Source of the DNA: Datnioides undecimradiatus
Lineage: Eukaryota; Chordata; Actinopteri; Lobotiformes; Datnioididae
Direction: 5' to 3'
Length of the DNA: 64,000 nucleotides
Assembly (NCBI GenBank): GCA_008933995.1
Contig: WARS01000046.1
Coordinates: forward strand, 9,190,526 to 9,254,525
The position numbers and the translations under genes were made by a program. The notes beneath the pieces were generated by a model, which was not told the origin of the DNA, made no database searches, and saw nothing but the letters and a program-made list of their open reading frames with translations. Of the stretch, positions 53,606-64,000 are shown piece by piece. Each line of letters starts with the position of its first letter. Within the stretch, counting starts at the first letter, position 1.

Positions 53606-54560
53606 CCTGAGGACGACCCCGACAGGACACTGACCCTGAATGCTTTGACATTTTTGACAAGCAAGGCCACTCACTTTCACAAAATCCACCTTGTCAGATG
53701 CAGCCGGGCGCAGTTGAGTCTCTCTTTGGAGGGAAAATGGAGGGAGAGGAGCCAAACGTGACTTGTGACAAGTTCACTGGACTAATTTTGGCAAGAGAAT
53801 GAGAGAAAATGGAAATCTCAGTCAGTTCTGACATTTAAAGACAACTGGTGAAGACAGTTTTGAGTGGGACGGACTAAGTCTGAAAGCGGATGAACACTGA
53901 AACTTTGGATTGAATACAGACAAGAAACCAAAGATAATTATTATTAGAAAAAAAGTACTTTGTTTTAATTTTGTATGATGTATTCTTATAGCTTTTTTAT
54001 TTTACAGATGCTTTCCTTTTCAGTCATTTGCAGTCTTCTTCACACGTCTTTGGATGCTCTTGGCAGTAAAATCTCTTGTGAACGTGTATCGTTTGTCCGG
54101 TAAATCCAAAGAAAGTTTTACCAACCTGGTGGATGCAGCTTGCACGTGTCATCAAGCGAGTCGGCAACTGAGAGGAAAACACTTTCCTTCGGTCATTCCT
54201 TTGTTTTCCCTTAATATTCACTGTATTTCAAGACATTTTGCCAGAAGCTCAATGACGTTTACAATTGTTGGAGAGCACACTCATCCCAACTGGCACATGA
54301 GATGGCACATTTTTTGTTAACAAGCACTGTACAAGTGAGCAATATTGATTTTAATATTGATGTGTATCCTTTGATATGAATGTAGTTTTAAAACCGGGGA
54401 GCAGAAGTGGTTGTAGTGGCTCCGAGTTTCCATAAAAGACAGCAAATGATTCATACAAGCAGCTTCATGCCTCAAACCATGAGTTTGACCTCAACATTCA
54501 AGCAAACAGTCTGGTGAATTATTCAAATATTCATTAAAGTCATGAGGACACTTTTTATAT
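53606..54560 (+). other. ush2a: Probable 3' UTR of the usherin-like gene
   Basis: Noncoding sequence after the TGA at 53603-53605. No AATAAA was found; ATTAAA at 54533-54538 is the best candidate signal. fez2 runs towards it from the other side. Confidence 0.35.
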
Positions 54561-57500
54561 TCAAGCATTTAAATTATGAATTAGGAGAGAATCAGAGCAA
54601 TAATCAGATACAATGTATTTGGGATAAAAAGAAGAAATAAGTGAACTCAGCGTCGCTGTTCAGTAAAAAACACGCATCTCCAAATTACGCAATCCTGTTT
54701 TTTTCAGACGAGCAGGATTAGAGCATTTCTGTACAGGAAAAGGGAGATACGTGGTTTGAACATAACAGGAACTATGTGCTTTTTCCCCCCTCACATACAC
54801 TGACGACTTGTGGATACAGAGTGGCTCTTATAAAACCACCTCTCTCTCACTGCATAGTCATAGTCAAAACCGCATATTAAATCTTCACATATTCATTTAT
54901 TTGAAATGAGTTGCAATGCATTGTGTGCACACTTGTACCATTACAGTCAATAATATGGTTACAAAACGAACATTTATATAATAAATTAATATACTGCAGT
55001 ACCACATGAGACAGTAAACATAAAACCCCAAACTGGGGAGTTATCTTGCATTAAAAACAAAAAGGAGGTGGTTTAATGTACAAAACATTTTCAGGCATTT
55101 ACAAAGGCAGCCTCTTTTTCTGTTACTTTCCATTTTGTTGTACATATATAAATATAAATCTCTAAAATTGTAGTTACACTGATATGTCTTCATAACATGA
55201 GACCAGATGAGGGGCTCTGGCCTGAGACGAGAGCCTCCAGTAACTTCCATGCTGACTGGCTGCCATTTCATTAGACGACAAACAACAGATTTACAGTTGG
55301 TGTCGTTTTCATTGAAGCCTTAAGATTATGATTGTTTGAGGGGTGCTCTTTTAAAATGGCTCATGTGCTTCACTGCTGCAAGAGTTCTGATGTTCATCTT
55401 TCCCACGTTTTTTAGAATTGAGTGATTTTTACTTTTCCCCCCATTCGACTGCAACATGCACTCGTCCCTTTAGTGTGATAATACGTCCCTAAATAGAACA
55501 AGTTAATAATCATTATTATTCACGCATTTGCAGCAGTAAAGTGCAGAACACATGCTAGGTTGTGAATGTTTTCAAAGCTGGGAATAGTAGAAACAACAGT
55601 TACATAGATATAGTTAAACAGAGCACTACAAGCTTTTGTCTCCTGTAGCAGAGAATAAATGGACCCCTCTCTGTGCAATCATCCCCGACGTCCATGAACT
55701 TTATCACATCCCTTTTTTATCTTCATACGCCCTTTCGTCAGGCCACATGCATAACACATGCTTTAAAAATGGAACCAGTAAAATTAAAGTCCTCTTTCAA
55801 GACAGTTTGACATTCTCCCACTAGTTATTGGTTTTCTAAAGAATCAAAGTTTGAAGCCAGATGATTCCTACTGCATCTACCCTACTGTCATTACACTGCT
55901 ACACCAAGCGAATGCTACTGCAGCCTGTGCCATTTACTGCTGGCTACACCTATTACTACCACCAAGAAGCAGTCTTGGACTTTAAGCATTAAACTGGGTT
56001 TCAGCAAATCGTGATATAAATAACATCTGTAATGCTACCCTGATTTAGTCAGGAGGCTACCTGCCTGTAGAGATGTTGAGTGAGAAGATAAAAGTGCAGC
56101 AAGTTGAAGTCAAGATGATGAAACATCAACCAGAAACATACACAGACTCAGGAATGTCAGTACCTTTCACAAGATTTCTAACTACCTAACACTGATGATC
56201 GTACCTGAGAGCTAGACTAGACCTGATCTGAGAGAGTGTGTGGTGCACCTGTAGTAGCTGGTGATCTGAACCTTAGTGTACCTACCTGCTGATGATGTGG
56301 CAGATATGCAGCGCTAGAATGTTGGTACAGTTTATAAAGGGGCGCTCCAGTGATTTAGTATTGCACTACTACAAAGCTGGTAGATTTTCATGAGATGCAC
56401 TGAGGAGAAAAAAATGTTCAAAATCAGTGAAACAACCTACATTTCCCATAATGCAACTCAACATGTTTTGACTTTTTCTGCGAGCTTTTCTCCCAATGTC
56501 TACAAAGCACCTTTAGTTTGTAACAACTCTAAAATCTATCTCTAAAGTCCAAACTGAGATGACATCCCCACGACATCATCGAGGTTACTTCCTTTGTGGT
56601 GAAGCAGCACACTGCGTGACATGTAAACTAACTGTGAGGTGTAAAATCAGTGGAGTGGCCCTTTAAGTTAGTTTGAATTCCCATGCTCATGATGACCAAT
56701 AAGATAAACAGATGGAACAGGATGCATGACAACTCTTCATGTTGACGTGCTTTTGGCACCACTAGCTTTAGCTTCTAAGCTTCATCTAACGCTAATCTAG
56801 TGAGACGTACCCTTGAGCACATCCACCACATATTCCACTACTACATGACCAGATCACTGACTAAAGTGCTACCACAAAATGTACACAACAGTTAAAGGGT
56901 TAACAGACAGAAAAACCCACAACTTTGAATAGAAGCTTAACTACACAATGATTAAACCTAACATCATCTTAACTACACTATTTATCTAACAATAAGATTT
57001 CTACTAATGCAAAAATGTCACAGGAGGTATCTGCAGACTCCTGTCATGGTGACTCTTGGGGAAGTGATAAAGTTGCCGGGGGTGGCGGTTGCTACTCGAG
57101 GGATTACTCAAAGATTAATCAGATATTAATGGACAGCGTTTAGAAAATGATGTTGCAATGTGGTCACAAAAGTGGCTACTGGAAAGTCTCTAATCTCGCT
57201 AAAAACAAACCCCCTCTCCAAAAATATGCTTTACACATTTTGTTCATCCAGCTCTCCCTTTCTCAAGACCCTTTTTTCCCTTTTTTAAAAAGTAAAAAGT
57301 TCCCAAAACTGTGCAATTTCTCTGAACCGTATACAAAATATTTCATTTTCACATTCAACTAACAGCTAATGTTGAGCAGAAACCCCGAAACCAACATGCA
57401 AACACGAGCTGGATCTACGGTTGGGATTTTTAAAATGCACAGGTTTGCTCTTTGATCCTTAGCAAGCAGAGTTTTCAACCTCAAAACATTAGATGCAATT

Positions 57501-58095
57501 AATCAACAGATCATGCCACCATGGCAAACGTTTCCATACAGGAAAAACAGGATTTATGCTTGATATGACAACCAGCCTGGCACTTTGAGATTCAGAGATG
57601 CCACCGGGATTTGTTTTTCCCCGTCAGGCATGAACTACACGGATGCAAACACATTTGGATTTACAAATCTCCCTCAGACAGGCAGGTAGGTGGATTCAAA
57701 ATACACCCTGACCCTTTCTCAAGAGCATGGCTAATCAGGAAGTGAGATGTTCAGACTAATACCGATTACTAGCATCCGCACACAAGTCATCATGCAGTCA
57801 GGATATTGTTTCAGGGTTGTAGCACTCAGGCATTAAAAAAAAGGGTAAAACATTACAAATGAAGCGAACTATACAGACAGGAGAGTAATATCTAGGTTAA
57901 AATCTTAGGAGCAACAACAGTGGCAACGTTTCAAAAAATGCCACAAGGAAAAAAAAAAGTCTATGTGTTGAAAAATAGAAAGGAAGGAAGGAAGATTTGG
58001 ATTTTTATTCCATAATCTGGGTTCTTCCAGATTACCAGAACCTCTTCTGATGGTCCACTGGCTGGTTCTGGAAACAGGAGGCTCGCCTTTGGCTT
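54560..58095 (-). other. fez2: fez2 3' UTR and intergenic sequence
   Basis: Sequence downstream of the fez2 stop on the minus strand. ATTAAA (minus) at 55077-55072 and AATAAA (minus) at 54901-54896 are candidate poly(A) signals, which would imply a UTR of about 3 kb containing a MITE. A shorter UTR is also possible. No coding frame is recognisable. Confidence 0.35.
56336..56664. mobile_element. MITE, copy 1 of the AAAGG..CTCC family
   Basis: The left end AAAGGGGCGCTCCAGTGATTT and the right end, reverse-complemented AAAGGGCCACTCCACTGATTT, are imperfect inverted repeats. The interior word CCTACATTTCCCATAATGC occurs in reverse complement in the copy at 31,551-32,014. Confidence 0.7.
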
Positions 58096-61000
58096 TTACG
58101 TGGGACAAAGAACTGTGGAGACAAGAGCAGATCAGCTGAGGATCAATGCCGTGCTGACGCCCGTCGTGGCGCATGATGGAGAGCTGTAAATTATGGAAGA
58201 GCGACTACAGCGGGGAGAGAATGTGGGGTGAGAAAAGAGAAACAGGTGAGAAGCAGATACGTGAGCAGCTGCTACTACAAGCTCGTGGTTAAAGGGAAAT
58301 CATGTGCATGGGTGTGTTAGCTGTGATTCAGGGTGGGTGTAGTGCAGACACAAACACTGCACAGCACGATAGGCACTACAGCGTAGAGCGAGTGAGGGGG
58401 AGGCTGCTGCTTCTGGGGGGGGGAAGATAGTGATACTACGAAGACGCACTGAAAGAGAAAGAGAAAGGGGCGTTTGACAGGGCTCAGAAGAGAAGGCTGA
58501 AGGTGAGGAATCAGTGTTAATGTGTCAGTGCCTCACAAACCTCTGTTTCCACTGCTCTCATACCAGAGCTACCCAAAGGACAATGCAGCACAAAGACAAG
58601 GAAGGTACAGGTCAACAGTGAAGGCTGGCAAGAAAAGCATTCATTCATGTTTGTGCTGAGCACAGCGGTTTTCTTTTCTACTGTCAGCTTCACTGAAATA
58701 ATGGGAGAAATGAACTTTGAACTTCCTCTTTAGGGCGACAGGGAGCAGGATGCCTGAGTGTCGGGTGGAACTGACACAAACAAAAGGTCACCTGACTGTG
58801 AAGCTGCAAACCATACGTTTCTACGGGACACATTTTCATCAACACTTTTATTTAGCTCACTGCAGCTATTTTACCCTGTACACCAACAGCAAATGAGAAC
58901 GCCCGGGGTGTTTACCTTTGAGAATGTAGTCTGTTAACAGGGCCGGCACCTTCTCGCTGTCGTCCCTCATGGCGTGGAGGACTGGCAGGGACAGAGCAGC
59001 ACATCACTGCTTGATAACAGAACTGGCATCGAGGCAAAAAAAACATAATAGCTCTAAACGTGGAGACAAACAATCAGGACAGAGTCACTCACTCTTTGTG
59101 AGGATCTGGAGGTCTTCTACTGATGGGGAGCCAGCTTTCTTCTCATAGGGGATAACTGTAGTCAGGTACTGGAGAGAAGAAGACCATGTAAGAATACTGT
59201 TACACATACAGTTGGTAATTATTGCCACATATATTTCCATATGTTCACTCTTTGCCTTTAATGTTTAAAGAAAATGCTTCAGTGTTGTGGGATGGTGAAA
59301 AATTGTGATAAGCAAGTGCAGGCTTGATTGTAACTGGTAGTTTCAAAAGAGTAAGTGTTCACTTTAATGTGAGCAAAATAAAAAAAAGCAGTTATTATGC
59401 AACCGTGTCTCTTGAAACAAAAGGAACAAGATGTCAACACAGTAAAAGATGCTAAATTTGGCACGTGATAAATAAAAAGGAACACTGAAGACAGAAATCA
59501 GGCTATTAAAAAGTGACTGAAGCAAAGCAACAAGACAGTTAAAATCGAAAAGAAAAGAAAAAAACGTGAATAAATAACGAAAAAAGTAACAACAAACAGC
59601 AGCTGAAAGGGAAACAAACATGCTGATGATAAAGAGGAGAAACAAAAGAGGACGGACAAGGATCTGAAAAGAAAAAGGAGTTGAGTCGAGAGAAAGAGCG
59701 GGGGCACCTGTTTGTCCCCTCCAGTGTTGCCAAAAGTTTGACGGAGGCCATTTTGAATGACATTGGAGAGTCCCTCCAGAGTGAGGAGCTACAAGGAGAG
59801 AAAGCAAGGAGGAACAAAAGAGAGCAAAGAGCGATGAGGAGGCTTCTGGATTAAGAGAAAGGAGGAGAAAGGTTGGCCACAAACCCTCAGCGCTGGTATA
59901 AAAGCAGCTGTCCCCTGCAAACCATCTGTCAGGACGTGCTTCATGCATTTCTGCTCACACGTCGAACAAGCAGGCGTCTGTGTATCTGTGTGTCTATTTC
60001 ACTGATCGTCATTATAATCATGCACATGGGCCGTATGCCTCCCACGCCGCGTCAGCACATGACTCACCGTGCCCGGTATGTGCGTGCTCGCTGTCCTCTG
60101 GCCGTTGGGCCCGGTTGTGGTCGTGCTTCTGATTTTCTTCTTCTTCCGCAGCAGCTCGCGGTGCTCCTTCTGTCTGTTCTGCACGTCGATCAGCAGCGAG
60201 ATGAAGCTGTTCTTCACCTGTTTTTTTCAGATACAGAAGTCCTTCATTTGTGGTTTTTGGATCGAACTACCATCTATTTTTTGTATTGCACGTGTAACTA
60301 CAGATCTATTATTGTCTACTTTGCGACAGAGTCGTGCCCCTGAAGCAAATTACATCATAGAAATAAAGCTGGTAGTGATTCGCTGACCCCAGTCACGCTG
60401 TGAGCACTGCAGTCTGTTCTCTCTCCCCAGCAGATGTTCAAATACTTGCCTTCCAATCAAGTCTCTAACATTTTAACTTCCCAACCAGGCTGTGACTCTA
60501 CCTGGCTTTGAAATCGTCTGACTGCTGATAATAATGTGGTCATTTTTTACACTTAGCTTCTCACAAACTCAATTTAAAGTACCTCCTTTTCATAGTCCAA
60601 CTCATCTCGCAGGGCCAGAGCCTGGATCAGCTCTTCACTGTAGCGGCGAATGGCTGTCTCCACTTCCTCCAGAGTCTCGGTCAGCTCAGACACAGACAGC
60701 TGGCGCAGCCCTGAGGATGGTATGTGAATAAATTAGAAGGAAGCGATGTCTACTATAATCACGTACATGCTGTGTGTATGAGTTTGTGTGAGGACAAGGG
60801 AAATATGATGAGTCTTCTACATGAGAGGATGTTGGTTTAACAACAAGTGTTTTTGACTTGGAGAGCCAAATGAAACAAACAATCTTTTAATGACGAATAA
60901 TCACGATCGCAATCATGTAGCGGCTTTCCAGTAACTACCTTTAAGTAACATTACATTGTCAACAAATAACCTCATGACAGAGCCACTTATAGAACAAGTG

Positions 61001-62246
61001 AAAAGCAACTTTAAAAAGTCAAAATGTATTATTTTTGTACACATTCATGAGTGACTCTGTAAATCTATACATACAGTATGTATAAAAACATAAAAACATT
61101 ACATTACAGCTGAGTGTATCAGAGGTAAAACACACTGCATACTGCTGTTAATAACATGCAGATATGTGAAATAAAATCCACAGCCTTCAGGTTATTGGGG
61201 TGTAAATGCTCACTCTCGAGCCAAATATATGCTGTTGGTTATATAACATGTAGGAACAACGCAACTGCTGCCTGTTTGTATTTGTCACACATTACATAAG
61301 AATGTTTCTGTTATGTGCGTGTGTGTGTGTGTGTAGCCGTTTCTTCTTGTGCCAGACTGGGCGACCTATTACACTTCATTAAGTGATTTAGATAACTGTC
61401 AAATGGCAACAGAGTGTGAACAAACACTGCTGTCTCATAAGGGGGTGAGAATAAGAAACGTCTGCGTTGTTCGCTCTCTTTTTGTAAATGTGTCCCGACT
61501 ACTCACGGTCCTCGTAGCTGGTGTTGGAGCCGGAGCGCTTCAGAGTGTGGAGGTCCTGAGAGAGCATGGACAGGTCGGACTGTGATGGACTTTCATCGTC
61601 CTCTGGGTCTGGAGATTCCTGCATCATCTCCTCGATCTCCTCGATCACCTAAACATAAACACATTCACATTTGGATGATACAGAACTTTTGTGTTTTGTG
61701 TGTTAGTTCTGTGGATATGGAGGGTGAATGTTTGTTGCCCCAAAAAAACCAAACCAAAAGAAGTGAATACACAGCACGTGCCACCACTGGGAGAGTAAAA
61801 TGTTACCTGCTCAGCTGTGAAGAGTGGCTCATCGTTGATGCAGGAGACGATGATGGAGTGCATGTCCATCTGCTCCCTCAGCTCCTCGTCGTCCGACAGA
61901 TCCAGAGACTGGTTGTCCAACTTCTGTCCATCCAGAAGGGAGGGGTGAGAAAGGAAGACAGACAGGGAGAGACATCTTGGATGAGACAACAAACAGGTGG
62001 TTAAGGAGATTGAGGGCAGAACTGCTTACCCGTTTGGCTCTTCACCTGTGAGGTGAGATTACTAAAAACCGTGCAGATGTATGGAACTGGAGCTTGTGTG
62101 CTCAACCTTTGTGTGCTCTTTGTGAGTGTGTGTGTACCTCGTGCTCAGTGAGGTTGAGGGTGGGCAGGTGCAGGGCACGAGTATGCGATGTCTTCCAGTC
62201 CACAGCCATCACGTTGCCATAATTATCTGTCAGAGCGTTCCAGACC
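58096..62246 (-). CDS. fez2: Fasciculation and elongation protein zeta-2, 3' part
   Basis: FEZ proteins are cytosolic adaptors that link kinesin-1 to cargo and act in axon growth; FEZ2 is also reported to affect autophagy. Coding exons in transcript order: 62246-62138, 61923-61807, 61648-61507, 60710-60583, 60217-60068, 59788-59708, 59168-59093, 58981-58916 and 58112-58096, all with GT-AG sites and matching phases, covering about 295 C-terminal residues. Landmarks: VWNALTDNYGNVMAVDWK, SDDEELREQMDMHSIIVSC, INDEPLFTAEQVIEEIEEM, ESPDPEDDESPSQS, a heptad-like helix from SVSELTETLEEVETA through the next exon (VKNSFISLLIDVQNRQKEH, then a Lys-rich run), GLRQTFGNTGGDKQ, YLTTVIPYEKK, SVEDLQILTKILHAM, and the terminal LLTDYILKVLCPT split over a 17-base last exon. 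GNVMAVDWK and the DEELREQ exon identify FEZ2 rather than FEZ1. The first coding exons (in human about 90 residues, including the acidic N terminus) lie beyond 64,000. Confidence 0.94.
61317..61336 (+). repeat. (GT)n tract
   Basis: About nine GT units in a fez2 intron. Confidence 0.85.
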
Positions 62247-63680
62247 CTGGAGGAAAGGATTGGGGGAAAATATAACAAGACCCCAAATGAAAGTTGTGAA
62301 TAAAAGAAGGAAGACAAGTGGCGTGTTTCCAACAAGATAAAGACAAACCCACGTTTCCTTCTTCTTTTCACTGTGACACAGCATGACTTGGCAGTGTTAC
62401 AGTATGTCCTGCTGCGTGACCCACCCTCTCACCACTTCACTGTGTTCCTGCTGCTCCTGCATCTCTCAGCAGCCGCCTGAACCCACTGACGAAAGCAACA
62501 GCTCCTTCATCCCACGTCATTTATCCCCCGTAAACACTCTCTTGTGAGAAACACTGACACGTTCACCGTAGTTCAACCTTAAAGCAGAGGTCCGCCAACT
62601 TTTTGGTGGCCAATATGGAATTAATTTATGAACCGCGTGTTTAGATCTTCAAAGCCATCTAGAAACAGTGTCATCGTTCCATCGACAGACTGTTGAATGT
62701 TTACAATACTCTGCAGCGTGGAAGTTGGCAGAGCACGTACCACAGCCGAGCAGATGGCGGCGCAGAGTCTGTTAAATAAACAAGTTCGCTGTTCAGCTGA
62801 GAAATGCAGCTTTTTTAAAAATACTTAGCTGAAACCAGATTTGAGGGATTGTTGCTAAATATGTTCAAATGTGTAACATTTCTGGCATGCTGGCCCAAAA
62901 CATCCTGCGTGCGTAAGAGTCAACGCATTATACTTGACATGTGCTTAGCTGTTTTGTTCAGGATTCGTCTGAGTCTTCATTTAAGGTAAAGTACCACTTT
63001 ATAAACTAAAACGGCCTCGTCGTGTTGACCCTCCAAGAGACAAAACTAACAATTTCTGGCATTATGCGTGTTTTCAAATAGGTTGAGAGAAAATGAAATG
63101 TGTGCAGAATGTAAAAGTGCACGTGCAAAGTCACTGTGTTTTGATTCCTGGTCCTGACTGCTGGGAGCAGAGCGAGGATGGATGCTGTGAACCCATGTGT
63201 CACACTGACTGCATCATCATACCCTCTCTCTCGCGCGCACACACACACACACGCACATGAATGTTTATGTAACTCGCATGTTTCTCCCTGAAGTGCTCAT
63301 GCACAGCTTGGGGAGTGGGGGGCTGAGGGGGTTGTTCTAAATAGGGCAAAGGCTGGCAGGAAATATTTTTTGTGCCTCGAGCAATGACACTGTCTCAGAC
63401 ACGTGAGTGCAGGCCAAAACAAGCCATTAGCTTCGGTGTCGCTGGGAGCATTTACATTTAAAAAGCCAGGCCGGTCTAGATTTCAAGGGACCAATTGTCT
63501 TGTCTCGTCTCTACTTCAGCTCTGTGCCAATTTGTCGAACAACCTGGTTGCATACACTTACACAGATGTTTTATCTTGCACAAGGGCCAACACATAAGCC
63601 CGATGCACGACTTTACTGCACGACACAAACACATTTGGCTTTCTCCATTCTAACTCCAACCAGCCCCCCCCCCCCCCCCC

Positions 63681-63715
<35 letters not shown>

Positions 63716-64000
63716 CTTCCCCCTTGTCATCCCTGTTGTTCGTCTCAGCCGTGGTCTTGCTGGAGAACTTGTTAAGCGCCTAGGCACGTCCTGCAAAGTG
63801 CAGTCATCCAGAAAAGACCCTCACTGAGCCTGGCGCTGCTCTTTGGGCTTCGCCAGGCTGCTGTCCAATTATTCTGTTCCCTCGTTCCTATTTCTTTACC
63901 TACAACAACCACAGCTTCTTCTTTGCCTGTTTGACCAGCTCCTCTCCTAAACATTCAGAGCACTGATAACAGCCAGACTGTCACTTCTCTTTACAAGTTC
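62247..64000 (-). other. fez2: fez2 intron reaching the window edge
   Basis: Begins upstream of the acceptor (minus CCTCCAG) of the 62,246 exon. It contains no frame resembling the FEZ2 N terminus, so that exon lies further right. Confidence 0.6.
63664..63714 (+). repeat. Poly(C) plus (CA)n compound repeat
   Basis: Seventeen Cs, then four As, then about 15 CA units. Confidence 0.95.

Noticed and set aside
59364..59948. 194-residue open frame on the minus strand around a fez2 exon
   Set aside because: It is in a different frame from the real 81-base exon at 59,708-59,788 and is Phe/Leu-rich from T-rich intron sequence.
58096..62246. FEZ1 instead of FEZ2
   Set aside because: VWNALTDNYGNVMAVDWK and the exon with SDDEELREQMDMHSIIV match FEZ2; FEZ1 has different sequence in these parts.

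Overview
This window is nuclear DNA of a teleost fish, probably a percomorph. The genes are split into short exons with GT-AG introns. The spacers carry many (GT)n tracts, small inverted-repeat DNA elements (MITEs), a Tc1-like remnant, and a retroposon tail ending in (ATCT)n. I see no bacterial, organellar or viral gene organisation. Gene identities come from recognising conserved protein sequence and from joining exons by phase. No database search was run.

From left to right: (1) 297-448, minus strand, is a possible first exon of an unrecognised gene running off the left edge. (2) 570-7,390 is intergenic and holds a deleted Tc1-like transposon. (3) 7,400-14,580, plus strand, is gpatch2: a 5' leader exon, ten coding exons (507 codons from the annotated ATG) and a 3' UTR. 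(4) 14.6-25.2 kb is intergenic sequence or leader intron, with a candidate leader exon for the next gene near 16.5 kb. (5) 25,230-45,105, plus strand, is a complete estrogen-related receptor closest to ERR gamma (eight coding exons, 463 aa), with a 3' UTR to about 46.7 kb. (6) 51,734-53,605, plus strand, holds five in-phase exons encoding only the transmembrane segment, cytoplasmic tail and PDZ ligand of usherin (USH2A). The very large ectodomain is absent. (7) 58,096-62,246, minus strand, is fez2: nine coding exons through the stop codon, with its 5' exons beyond the right edge.

The order GPATCH2 - ESRRG - USH2A on one strand matches human 1q41, so this is a copy of that ancestral block. The receptor is unusually divergent for ERR gamma, usherin is reduced to its tail, and fez2 (2p22 in human) follows directly. 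I infer a derived duplicate of the block, or the ERR-delta locus known in fish and lost in mammals. A tree is needed to choose between them.

The genes do not form a pathway. gpatch2 encodes a nuclear G-patch cofactor of a DEAH helicase, the ERR is a DNA-binding nuclear receptor, the usherin tail is a membrane protein with a PDZ ligand, and fez2 is a kinesin-cargo adaptor. The usherin-like gene and fez2 converge. The observations most worth a second look are the tail-only usherin gene and the changed ligand-pocket residues of the receptor.
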